A stretch of 11,370 bases of DNA from Acidimicrobiia bacterium (lineage in GTDB: Bacteria > Actinomycetota > Acidimicrobiia > Acidimicrobiales > Acidimicrobilacustridaceae). Both the position numbers and the translations under genes were made by a program. Numbering within the stretch: the stretch's first letter is position 1; each line of letters begins with the position of its first letter. The notes beneath the pieces are model-generated. The model saw nothing but the letters and a program-made list of their open reading frames with translations, ran no database searches and had not been told where the DNA came from. Positions 1 through 6,872 of the stretch are shown piece by piece. Where the stretch lies: NCBI GenBank assembly GCA_016462055.1, contig JAEMTX010000048.1, positions 1-11,370 on the forward strand, given 5' to 3'.

Positions 1-498
1 ATCGAAGGCGTCTTCGCTGGCGTGCCCGCCCGGGCCATGGCCACAATCGTGGCCGAGGGCGATCGCTTCAGTTAAGGAAACGTTGAGACCAAGGCCGCGG
101 GAGATCGCCGTTGCTACCTGTGCGACCTCGAGCGCGTGTGTGAGCCGGGTGCGTTGATGGTCGTCGGGAAAAACAAAGACTTGGGTTTTTCCAGAAAGCC
201 GACGGAAGGCCGGTGAGTGGAGAATGCGATCGCGGTCACGTTCAAAACAGGTTCGAAACTCGTCGGGTTCTTCCTCTGTGGCTCGGTTGCCAGCTCCGTA
301 CGCCCGAGTAGCCCCCAGAGCGAGGATCTTGTGATCATGCGCTTCACGTTCTTCGCGACGGACGCTATGAGCAGTAACTGTCGGCGGAGGGCTCTGGCTA
401 TGAGCGAGTACAAGGTTGTCCGCAGTTGGGGCCCCCTTCATGGTGGCGACCCATTCCTCGTGTCGTGGTGATCGGGAGGATGGTGCCTGCTCTTTCAT
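1..498 (-). CDS. dgt: Deoxyguanosinetriphosphate triphosphohydrolase (dGTPase), N-terminal part, cut by window edge
   Basis: HD-superfamily dNTP triphosphohydrolase, which cleaves dGTP (in some members other dNTPs) to the nucleoside and tripolyphosphate and so helps set the dNTP pool. The frame is open to the left edge and 166 residues are visible. From the ATG at 498 there is a poorly conserved leader, then RDRDRILHSPAFRRLSGKTQ (about residues 87-106), RTRLTHALEV (116-125) and ALGHDCGHGPGGHASED (147-163). H121 and the H150-D151 pair are the expected first metal ligands of the HD fold; the last Asp lies beyond the window. The chosen start has AGGA seven bases upstream on the coding strand. 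An in-frame ATG at 441 is the alternative, with GAGGA about 13 bases away. The frame is also open upstream of 498, so the exact start is uncertain. It is divergent from obg across 90 bases. Family assignment is firm; substrate preference is not visible. Confidence 0.9.
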   Translation of the reverse strand, partial: MKEQAPSSRSPRHEEWVATMKGAPTADNLVLAHSQSPPPTVTAHSVRREEREAHDHKILALGATRAYGAGNRATEEEPDEFRTCFERDRDRILHSPAFRRLSGKTQVFVFPDDHQRTRLTHALEVAQVATAISRGLGLNVSLTEAIALGHDCGHGPGGHASEDAFD

Positions 499-588
499 GG
501 AGGAATCCTGCCCTATTAGTGAGACATCGGGGGGACAAGAAGTATCTATCTGCGGACATGGGTCCCCCAACCCGTAGGCTCTTCGGTC
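499..588. promoter_or_regulatory. Divergent dgt/obg intergenic region with probable obg promoter
   Basis: This 90-base gap must carry the control signals of both divergent genes. For obg, TAGGCT at 575-580 fits the actinobacterial -10 pattern TANNNT and ends eight bases before the GTG start. CGGACA at 553-558, 16 bases further up, is a possible -35 (four of six to TTGACA). This placement predicts a transcript starting at or next to the GTG, which would fit the lack of a Shine-Dalgarno sequence. For dgt only a weak pair is visible on the minus strand (TTGTCC at 539-534, TAATAG at 517-512). A 7-base inverted repeat, GGGGGAC (530-536) and GTCCCCC (562-568), flanks the middle. These are pattern matches; no transcription start is known. 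Confidence 0.35.
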
Positions 589-1881
589 GTGTCCGGATTT
601 ATCGACGAATGCCAACTCAATGTACGCGGGGGCGACGGCGGCGCTGGCTGTGTCGCGTTCCGCCGTGAGGCCCACGTCGCCAAGGGTGGACCCGACGGTG
701 GAGACGGCGGCCGAGGTGGCGATGTGTGGATGGTTGCCGATCGAAACATCTCGTCACTTCTCGCTTTCAAAGACCATCCCCACCGACGGGCCTCGAGCGG
801 TACCCATGGTCAGGGAAAAAAGATGCACGGAGCTGGCTCCGATGACCTGATCGTCCATGTCCCTGAAGGCACAGTTGTTCATGATCTCGAGGGCGAGATG
901 TTGGCCGACCTTGTTCATCATGGCGATCGCTGGATGGCGGCAGCTGGTGGCCGAGGCGGGAAGGGCAACGCCAAGTTCCTTTCCAATATTCGCCGAGCAC
1001 CTTCGTTTGCCGAACAGGGCGAGGTCGGGGAAGAACAATGGTTGAACCTCGAACTCAAGTTGATGGCCGACGTTGCCCTTGTCGGGTTCCCGAATGTCGG
1101 CAAGTCCACGCTCATCTCGCGTATCTCCGCGGCGAAGCCGAAGATCGCTGATTATCCGTTCACCACCCTCGAACCCAACCTTGGCGTGGTTCGAGTCGAA
1201 GACAATTTTGAATTTGTCGTCGCCGATATTCCTGGCCTCATCGAAGGTGCTGCCGACGGCAAAGGTCTCGGTCATCGATTCCTGCGTCACGTAGAGCGCG
1301 CCCGGGTGCTGGTCATCCTGATCGATCTTGCTGGCGGTCTCGATGGAACAACTGCAGAAGGCCCCGCCGATCAAGCACGCGTGCTTCTCGCTGAGCTCGA
1401 GGCCTATCGCCCCGAACTTCTTGATAGGCCGCGAATTATTATTGGTTCTCGCGCCGATTTGATCCCCGAGGATCTCGCTATTGCATCGACCGGCAAACCG
1501 TCGGTGACCAGCGATGGGCTCCAACTCGATATTTCGGTCTCTGCGATCACCGGAGCAGGACTCCCTCGTCTCATCGGCCGAATGGCCGAGGAAGTCCGTG
1601 GCGCTCGTTCAGTCGAACCTGAACTTGATGGATTTGTTATCCATCGACCCATCCCCGAGGGAATTCGCATCGAGCGCGAAGACGATGGTTCCTTTCGGGT
1701 CCTCGGTCGCTCAGCCGAACGAGCCGTTGCGCTCTCTGATCTCACCAATCTCGAAGCTCTCGATTTCGCGCACTCTCGACTCAAGAAGATCGGAGTCGAC
1801 AAGGCACTTGCCCGTGCTGGTGCCAAAGAAGGCGACACCGTGCGAATCGCAAATCTCACCTTTGATTATGAGGAGGAGTGA
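589..1881 (+). CDS. obg: Obg/CgtA GTPase, ribosome assembly and stress control
   Basis: Essential GTPase that binds the 50S subunit during its assembly and links growth to GTP/ppGpp levels. The 430 residues show the three family domains. The Gly-rich Obg fold (about 1-158) has GGDGGAGCVAFRRE and GGPDGGDGGRGGD. The G domain (about 160-335) has G1 GFPNVGKST (166-174), G2 DYPFTTLEPN, G3 DIPG (213-216) and G5 SAITG (318-322). The C-terminal OCT domain (about 352-428) contains FRVLGR and ends in an acidic DYEEE tail. The G4 position reads SRAD (287-290) instead of NKxD, so guanine recognition may be altered. The start is GTG, chosen because MSGFIDECQLNVRGGDGG aligns with family N-termini; no Shine-Dalgarno is visible and a TANNNT box sits just upstream. 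The stop TGA shares one base with the proB ATG, implying one operon with translational coupling. Confidence 0.97.
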   Translation: MSGFIDECQLNVRGGDGGAGCVAFRREAHVAKGGPDGGDGGRGGDVWMVADRNISSLLAFKDHPHRRASSGTHGQGKKMHGAGSDDLIVHVPEGTVVHDLEGEMLADLVHHGDRWMAAAGGRGGKGNAKFLSNIRRAPSFAEQGEVGEEQWLNLELKLMADVALVGFPNVGKSTLISRISAAKPKIADYPFTTLEPNLGVVRVEDNFEFVVADIPGLIEGAADGKGLGHRFLRHVERARVLVILIDLAGGLDGTTAEGPADQARVLLAELEAYRPELLDRPRIIIGSRADLIPEDLAIASTGKPSVTSDGLQLDISVSAITGAGLPRLIGRMAEEVRGARSVEPELDGFVIHRPIPEGIRIEREDDGSFRVLGRSAERAVALSDLTNLEALDFAHSRLKKIGVDKALARAGAKEGDTVRIANLTFDYEEE

Positions 1882-2975
1882 TGGTCGTTGTCGTAAAAAT
1901 CGGAACCTCGTCGCTCACCGATTCTGAAGGAGGTATTCGAAAAGACGCCATCGTGAAATTGTGCGATGAGGTCGCCACAGTGCGCGCTGCTGGACACAAT
2001 GTTGTCATCGTGACTTCAGGGGCAATTGGTGCCGGACTTCCCGCTCTTGGATTGGGTGGCGCGAATCGGCCCACCGATGCGCGGACGCTTCAAGCAGTTT
2101 CTGCTGTCGGTCAATCTCGGCTTATGGCCGTCTATTGCGAAGCGCTCGATCAACATTCGCTTGTGGGTGGACAAGTTCTTCTTGCGCCCCTCGATTTTGT
2201 CGACCGTCGCCAGTACCTGCAGGCTCGCGGGACACTCACGCGGCTGCTTGAACTGGGCGTGGTGCCGATTGTGAATGAGAACGACGCCGTTGCCGACGAT
2301 GAAATTCGGTTCGGCGACAACGATCGACTCGCGGCCCTTGTTTCACATCTGGTCGACGCTGAACTTCTCGTGCTGCTTACCGATACCGCTGGACTTCTCT
2401 CGGCCGATCCCCGCATCGATCCCGATGCGTCGTTAATCGAAGAGATCATCGAATTCGATCAGCAACTCGACGAAATCGCCGGCGGTCCCGGTACCCCTGG
2501 TGGCAGCGGAGGAATGGCCTCAAAAATTTCAGCGGCAAAGATCGCCGCATGGTCTGGCGTTCGCACTGTGATCGCCGCAGCTCACCGTCCCTCCGTGCTT
2601 ACCGATGCAGTTGAAGGAGTCAGCGGTGTCGGCACGATCGTTGCTGCTCACCAACGAGATCTTCCCGCCCGCAAGCTTTGGATTGCCTTTGCTGTGAGGT
2701 CTTCCGGGGTGGTCTCTGTCGATGCGGCAGCCCGAGCGGCCCTCGAAGGCGGTGGAGCTTCGCTGCTTGCGGTTGGCGTAGTTGAAGTCCAAGGAGACTT
2801 CGAAATCAATGATGCCGTGGAGATCGCAGACCAAAACGGCATGGTCTTTGCGAAGGGTCTCGTTCGTCTGAGTTCTTCGGCGCTCGCAAACTGGTTGGCC
2901 CGTTCGCCGGCGGATCTGCCGACCGAGGTTCCTTCACATGTCGTTGACGTAGACGACCTTGTGATTCTTTCCTAG
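1881..2975 (+). CDS. proB: Glutamate 5-kinase with C-terminal PUA domain
   Basis: Phosphorylates L-glutamate with ATP to gamma-glutamyl phosphate, the first and normally proline-inhibited step of proline synthesis, in the cytosol. The 364 residues carry an amino acid kinase domain with VVVVKIGTSSLTD at the N-terminus (K6, G8, S10-S11), SGAIGAG, NENDAV (132-137) and RFGDNDRLAALV, then GGMASKISAAK. A PUA domain follows (about 260-350, beginning near RKLWIAFAVRSSG), giving the two-domain form. The ATG at 1881 is preferred over the in-frame GTG at 1878 because AGGAGG lies at 1871-1876, inside the end of obg, leaving four bases to the ATG. The gene follows obg in TGATG overlap, so it is probably cotranscribed with it. 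It ends in TAG within CTAG, shared with the convergent murJ stop. No terminator is seen. Confidence 0.97.
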   Translation: MVVVVKIGTSSLTDSEGGIRKDAIVKLCDEVATVRAAGHNVVIVTSGAIGAGLPALGLGGANRPTDARTLQAVSAVGQSRLMAVYCEALDQHSLVGGQVLLAPLDFVDRRQYLQARGTLTRLLELGVVPIVNENDAVADDEIRFGDNDRLAALVSHLVDAELLVLLTDTAGLLSADPRIDPDASLIEEIIEFDQQLDEIAGGPGTPGGSGGMASKISAAKIAAWSGVRTVIAAAHRPSVLTDAVEGVSGVGTIVAAHQRDLPARKLWIAFAVRSSGVVSVDAAARAALEGGGASLLAVGVVEVQGDFEINDAVEIADQNGMVFAKGLVRLSSSALANWLARSPADLPTEVPSHVVDVDDLVILS

Positions 2976-4561
2976 CGGCGCAGCAGGCGCGCAATCGTGA
3001 GTTTTGCCTCGTCGACTTTGAGAAGAACGAGCAAAGTGGCGTAGACGCCGATTCCGATGGTGGCGGCACAGAGAAAGGTCGGTAGATCGCTGAGATCGGT
3101 GAAGCCGAGAAACGCCCAGACGGCGAGTCCCATCACTGCCGATGAGAGAACCAGTTTCGCAATTGTCATGATGGTGGACGCATCGAAGAATTTTCCGATT
3201 CGGCGATGGAGCAGAAACAGCGCAACGACAGCGAAGACTGAGTAAGCGATTGATCCGCTTGCGCCCAGACCTACAACACCGAAGCGGTCGACGACGGCAA
3301 AGGCAATCACCAGAGAGAGGATTGTTTCCGACGCGTTGATATAGAAGGGAAGTCGTGTGTCGCGTTGGGCATAGAAACCACGCATGGCGAAAAGGAAAAG
3401 AGAGAAGGCCGGGAGGCCAAACAGGAATGCGATCAACGTATTCGCAGTCGTATCCGCATTCGAAAGGGTGAACTCGCCGTGTGCGAGCACAAGTCGAACG
3501 ATCGGTCCCGCAAGAAGAATCATGCCGATAGTGGCCGGTAGAGCGAGAACAAGTACAAGTCGGAGGCCAGAACTGAATCGACGTCGAAGGCCAGAAGCAT
3601 CGGCGGCAGCATGAAGCGCTGAGAGTTCGGGGGTATACGAGGTCATGACGGAGACGGTCCATAGCCCGTATGGCAGTTGGAAAAAGAGCCAGGCATAGGC
3701 GTAGATCGAAACGCCATCGACGCCATTAGCCAAGGTTTGGATGATTCCGTAGGCCACGAGGTTCGAGACGACATAGCCAAACGTCCAACCGGAAAGACGG
3801 CCAACCTCGCGTACGGCAGGGTCGCGAAGATCGAAGTTCCAGTGCAATCGAATTCCGGCCGATCGCATTGCGGGCCACAGGACCAGTGTCATGGCGAGCA
3901 GCCCGGCCGTGGTTCCAAATCCGAGCAACAGAAGCAGTCCGGTGTCGTGACTGACCTCATCGAAAGTGAGTGCCTCGCCGGTTGCAAGGTGGGGGAGTGC
4001 AAGAAAGAGGCAGATGACGACCACGTTGTTCAGAACTGGAGCAAATGCGGGAACGGCGAAAGAGCGCCGTGCATTCAGTAGCGATGTCCCCAGACTTGTG
4101 AGTCCGTAGAAAAGTATCTGGGGCGCAAACATCATCAGAAGCGGGACTGCAATTTTCGCTTGCGTCGCTGCATCTGCGCTTGAAGAGGAAAGGTTGTAGA
4201 GGCGGATAATGATGGGGGAGAGAGCGATGCCCACAACAGTGGCAACCACAAGGACGACACTGATGACCGTTGCTAACGCGTCGATGCCGCGGTTGTCATC
4301 TCGCCCCGTGTGAGCAACGACGACAGGTACGAGAGTTGCCGAAAGTATCCCGCCAAGCACCAGGTCCAGGTGTTGACCCTGCGCCGCAAGCTGGAACAGG
4401 CGGGCCTCGGCGAGGGCGGTGGCGCCAATCGCGTAAGCCATTACCCCGACACGGAGAAACCCTGTGAGTCGGCTGAGACCTGTCCCAAGCGCAACCACAG
4501 CGCTTGAACGCACGAGATGATGGGTTCTCTGTGCTGTTGCGTCCTCGGCAGGGCTACTCAT
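2972..4561 (-). CDS. murJ: MurJ/MviN lipid II flippase, integral membrane protein
   Basis: Member of the MOP superfamily that moves lipid II across the cytoplasmic membrane for peptidoglycan synthesis. The 529 residues form a polytopic membrane protein with many hydrophobic helices; the family has 14. The N-terminal SRLTGFLR (30-37) matches the SRxxGFxR signature of MurJ, in which both arginines matter for flipping in E. coli. LVLGGILSATLVPVVV (67-82), the central SLGTSLLNARRSFAVPAFAP and the later MRGFYAQRDTRLPFYI (a GFYAxxDTRTP-like segment) are also typical. The C-terminus is short and basic (ARLLRR), with no extra kinase-like domain of the kind fused to some mycobacterial homologues. The frame stays open to an ATG at 4654, which has GAGG four bases upstream but would overlap proA. 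I chose the ATG at 4561 because the similarity begins just after it; the start is uncertain. The gene lies between proB and proA on the opposite strand. Confidence 0.93.
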   Translation of the reverse strand: MSSPAEDATAQRTHHLVRSSAVVALGTGLSRLTGFLRVGVMAYAIGATALAEARLFQLAAQGQHLDLVLGGILSATLVPVVVAHTGRDDNRGIDALATVISVVLVVATVVGIALSPIIIRLYNLSSSSADAATQAKIAVPLLMMFAPQILFYGLTSLGTSLLNARRSFAVPAFAPVLNNVVVICLFLALPHLATGEALTFDEVSHDTGLLLLLGFGTTAGLLAMTLVLWPAMRSAGIRLHWNFDLRDPAVREVGRLSGWTFGYVVSNLVAYGIIQTLANGVDGVSIYAYAWLFFQLPYGLWTVSVMTSYTPELSALHAAADASGLRRRFSSGLRLVLVLALPATIGMILLAGPIVRLVLAHGEFTLSNADTTANTLIAFLFGLPAFSLFLFAMRGFYAQRDTRLPFYINASETILSLVIAFAVVDRFGVVGLGASGSIAYSVFAVVALFLLHRRIGKFFDASTIMTIAKLVLSSAVMGLAVWAFLGFTDLSDLPTFLCAATIGIGVYATLLVLLKVDEAKLTIARLLRR

Positions 4562-4607
4562 CGGCAATACCGCTAGTTCCCGGCGTTCGTGGCCCACGTG
4601 AGCCCCA

Positions 4608-4642
4608 CTGACTCGAATGCCTTGGCGAGTACCCTTTCGGTC
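4608..4642 (+). promoter_or_regulatory. Probable proA promoter, leaderless type
   Basis: TACCCT at 4630-4635 fits the actinobacterial TANNNT -10 pattern. CTGACT at 4608-4613, 16 bases upstream, is a possible -35 (four of six to TTGACA). The -10 ends seven bases before the proA ATG, so transcription would begin at or within a base of the start codon. No Shine-Dalgarno sequence is visible, which agrees with a leaderless message. The seven bases between box and ATG, TTCGGTC, are identical to the seven before the obg start codon. This is pattern matching only. Confidence 0.35.
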
Positions 4643-4657
4643 ATGAGTACTCATGAC
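4640..4657. repeat. Perfect 18-bp palindrome over the proA start codon
   Basis: GTCATGAGTACTCATGAC reads the same on both strands without a mismatch. The proA ATG (4643-4645) lies in its left half. The mirrored ATG (4654-4652, minus strand) is an in-frame upstream start candidate for murJ, so both frames would begin MSTHD. A chosen position is an 18-bp palindrome with probability about 1 in 4^9, so chance occurrence in 11 kb is unlikely but not negligible. It could be a dimer operator at the +1 region of a leaderless proA promoter. The regulator is unknown. Confidence 0.6.
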
Positions 4658-5902
4658 GCCTCGACGCCAATTGCCGAACTTGGACGTCGTTCGAAGGCTG
4701 CTTCTAGAGCGTTAGCTACTGCTTCAACGGCGCAGAAGAACGACGCGCTTCACGCGGCCGCCGAGCGCTTGGTGATTTCTTCCGACACACTCCTAAGCGC
4801 AAACGCAATCGATGTAGCCCGAGCCGAAGCCGATGGAGTGAGTCCCACCGTGGTCGATCGCCTTCGACTCGACGAGAAGCGAATCGCTTCGATGGCTGGT
4901 GGTCTGCGCCAGGTCGCTTCCTTGGCAGATCCGGTCGGCGAAATTATTGATGGTTGGGTTCGTCCCAACGGGCTTCGCATCTCGCGCGTGAGAGTTCCGC
5001 TTGGAGTTGTCGCGATCATTTACGAGAACCGGCCCAACGTCACTTCCGATGCGGCCGGACTTTGTTTGAAGTCGGGCAATGCGGCGTTTTTGCGAGGGTC
5101 TTCAGGAGCCATCGATTCCAACATCGCTATAGAGACTGTTCTTCGTTCGGCGATTAGCGAAGCGTCGTTGCCCGCTGATTCAGTGATTCTTGTAGCCGAC
5201 ACATCACGCGAGGCCGCCGTTGAGTTCATGCGCCAGCGCGAAACGATCGATTGCCTGATTCCGCGCGGAGGCCCGTCGCTGATCGCTTCGATTCTCGAGA
5301 ACGCAACTGTCCCTTACGTGATCGATGGCGACGGAAATTGTCACGTTTATGTCGATGTCGATGCCGATCTTGAAATGGCGATCAAAATCATCGTGAACGC
5401 CAAGATGCAGCGTCCGTCGGTATGCAATGCGGCGGAGACCCTGCTTGTCCATCGAGAGGTCGCTGGCGAGTTCCTGCCGCGAGCTGCTTCAGCATTAGAG
5501 GGTGTGGAACTCAGAGCCGATGAGCGCGCCCAGGAATTTCTTCCTAGAGCGACCCTGGCAACCGAAGAGGATTGGTCCACGGAATTCCTCGATCTCACGC
5601 TGGCTGTCGGCATTGTCGATGATCTCGATGCCGCGATCGATCACATTGCTCGCAATAGTTCCGGGCACTCCGAGGCGATCATCACCCGTTCGCTTGAAGC
5701 CGCCGATCGCTTCACCCACGAGGTCGATGCAGCCGCAGTACTCGTTAACGCTTCGACCCGGTTTGTCGATGGAGAGGAGTTCGGATTCGGTGCCGAGATT
5801 GGTATCTCGACCCAGAAACTGCACGCCCGAGGCCCGATGGGGCTCCGTGAACTCACCACAGCCAAATTCATCGTGCGGGGCCAGGGACAAACCCGCGGTT
5901 GA
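4643..5902 (+). CDS. proA: Gamma-glutamyl phosphate reductase
   Basis: NADPH-dependent enzyme that reduces gamma-glutamyl phosphate to glutamate 5-semialdehyde, the second step of proline synthesis; it is thought to receive its labile substrate from ProB. The 419 residues match the usual length of this aldehyde-dehydrogenase-fold family. The N-terminus has LGRRSKAASRALATAS, followed by RVPLGVVAIIYENRPNVTSDAAGLCLKSGN and LIPRGGPSLI. The catalytic cysteine is C261 in MQRPSVCNAAETLL, and GEEFGFGAEIGISTQKLHARGPMGL lies near the C-terminus. The frame is open upstream to a GTG at 4589, but ATG 4643 is preferred because homology starts just after it and a TANNNT box is placed for it. proB lies about 1.7 kb upstream with murJ inverted in between, so proB and proA cannot share a simple operon and probably have separate promoters. 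Confidence 0.96.
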   Translation: MSTHDASTPIAELGRRSKAASRALATASTAQKNDALHAAAERLVISSDTLLSANAIDVARAEADGVSPTVVDRLRLDEKRIASMAGGLRQVASLADPVGEIIDGWVRPNGLRISRVRVPLGVVAIIYENRPNVTSDAAGLCLKSGNAAFLRGSSGAIDSNIAIETVLRSAISEASLPADSVILVADTSREAAVEFMRQRETIDCLIPRGGPSLIASILENATVPYVIDGDGNCHVYVDVDADLEMAIKIIVNAKMQRPSVCNAAETLLVHREVAGEFLPRAASALEGVELRADERAQEFLPRATLATEEDWSTEFLDLTLAVGIVDDLDAAIDHIARNSSGHSEAIITRSLEAADRFTHEVDAAAVLVNASTRFVDGEEFGFGAEIGISTQKLHARGPMGLRELTTAKFIVRGQGQTRG

Positions 5903-5938
5903 TCGGCTTGCGGTGCAATCCGGGGGTTCGCGGGCCGG

Positions 5939-5944
5939 TAATGT
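5939..5944 (+). promoter_or_regulatory. Possible -10 box in front of the MoxR gene
   Basis: TAATGT fits TANNNT and ends six bases before the ATG at 5951, the spacing expected for a leaderless or near-leaderless transcript. No convincing -35 is present in the GC-rich 25 bases upstream. The gene may equally be read through from proA, only 48 bases away. The bases GGGAA just before the ATG are too close for a good Shine-Dalgarno site. Confidence 0.25.
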
Positions 5945-5950
5945 CGGGAA

Positions 5951-6853
5951 ATGGATTATCGCTTCGAAACCCCCGTGGACGTCAGCACCCGGCTACGCGA
6001 CGTCGACTACCTCTCTGACGAGGCCATTGCCGGAGTCGTGTTCCTTGCCGATCGGCTCGGCAAACCAATTTTGGTTGAGGGCCCCGCTGGCACTGGCAAA
6101 ACCCAATTGGCGAAGTCCGTAGCCGAGATTCTCGGTGCTCGACTCATCCGTCTTCAGTGTTACGAGGGACTCGACGAGTCAAAAGCTCTCTACGAATGGA
6201 ACTACAAAAAGCAGTTGCTTCGTATTCAAGCGGAACGCAATTCCGATTCAAGTTGGGAAGATATCGAGACCGACATTTTCTCCGACGAGTTTCTTCTGAC
6301 CCGTCCCCTTCTCGAAGCGATCCTTGCCGAAGACCCCGTCGTTCTCTTGATCGACGAGGTCGACAGAGTAGAAGTTGAGACCGAAGCATTGCTCCTTGAA
6401 ATCCTCTCGGATTATCAAGTTTCAATTCCTGAACTCGGAACGATTGCGGCTCGCCAAATTCCGATGGTTTTCCTCACCTCAAACAACACCCGCGAATTGT
6501 CCGAAGCGCTGAAGCGTCGTTGTCTCTTCCTCCATATCGATTATCCCGATATGGAAAGGGAGAAGGAAATCGTGCTCACAAAGATTCCCGAAATCACCGA
6601 GAGCTTGGCCGACCAGGTTGCCCGAATCGTGCGTTCGATCCGCCAACTCGAGTTGAAGAAGTCGCCGTCGGTCTCCGAGACGCTCGATTGGGCACGAACG
6701 TTGCTTCTTCTTGGTGTCGACTCCGTGACTGAAGCCGACGCCATTGAGACGCTCAATATTCTGTTGAAGTATCAAAGCGACATCACGAAAGCCTCGAAAG
6801 AGCTTCAGGGCGATAGCGGAGCGAAGCGTCCTGGCGTCCCGCGCACGAGCTGA
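5951..6853 (+). CDS. MoxR-family AAA+ ATPase, CoxD-like
   Basis: AAA+ ATPase of the MoxR group, proteins thought to act with a VWA partner as a chaperone that remodels or activates a target protein or inserts a cofactor. The 300 residues show Walker A GPAGTGKT (44-51), Walker B VVLLIDEVD (130-138, D135-E136), sensor 1 FLTSNN (174-179) and an arginine-finger pair R189-R190 in LKRRCLF, followed by the HIDYPD segment common in MoxR proteins. The stretch RLQCYEGLDESKALYEWNY between Walker A and B is what makes me place it with the CoxD-like branch. No signal peptide or membrane helix is seen, so it should be cytosolic. It starts 48 bases after proA and ends 19 bases before the VWA gene, its likely partner. 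No CO dehydrogenase or methanol dehydrogenase genes are in the window, so the target is unknown. Confidence 0.93.
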   Translation: MDYRFETPVDVSTRLRDVDYLSDEAIAGVVFLADRLGKPILVEGPAGTGKTQLAKSVAEILGARLIRLQCYEGLDESKALYEWNYKKQLLRIQAERNSDSSWEDIETDIFSDEFLLTRPLLEAILAEDPVVLLIDEVDRVEVETEALLLEILSDYQVSIPELGTIAARQIPMVFLTSNNTRELSEALKRRCLFLHIDYPDMEREKEIVLTKIPEITESLADQVARIVRSIRQLELKKSPSVSETLDWARTLLLLGVDSVTEADAIETLNILLKYQSDITKASKELQGDSGAKRPGVPRTS

Positions 6854-6872
6854 TGGGTAACACCGAATCGTT

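Noticed and set aside
754..1524. 256-codon open frame antisense to obg
   Set aside because: It lies entirely opposite the conserved obg GTPase domain, has no recognisable motif, and long antisense frames are common in GC-rich coding DNA.
2934..3662. 242-codon open frame in another minus-strand frame inside murJ
   Set aside because: Composition is rich in Arg, Cys, Ser and His, as expected of an out-of-frame reading, and the MurJ frame explains the region fully.
4562..4654. N-terminal extension of MurJ to the ATG at 4654, overlapping proA
   Set aside because: The extra residues are polar and unlike family N-termini and would overlap the proA coding start. A GAGG upstream keeps it possible, so it is noted as an alternative only.
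5903..5950. GC-rich gap after proA as a rho-independent terminator
   Set aside because: Only 3-4 bp stems can be drawn and no U-run follows, so I see no terminator there.
5502..6122. 206-codon plus-strand frame spanning the end of proA and start of the MoxR gene
   Set aside because: It overlaps two well-identified genes in another frame and shows low-complexity Pro/Ser/Arg composition with no domain.
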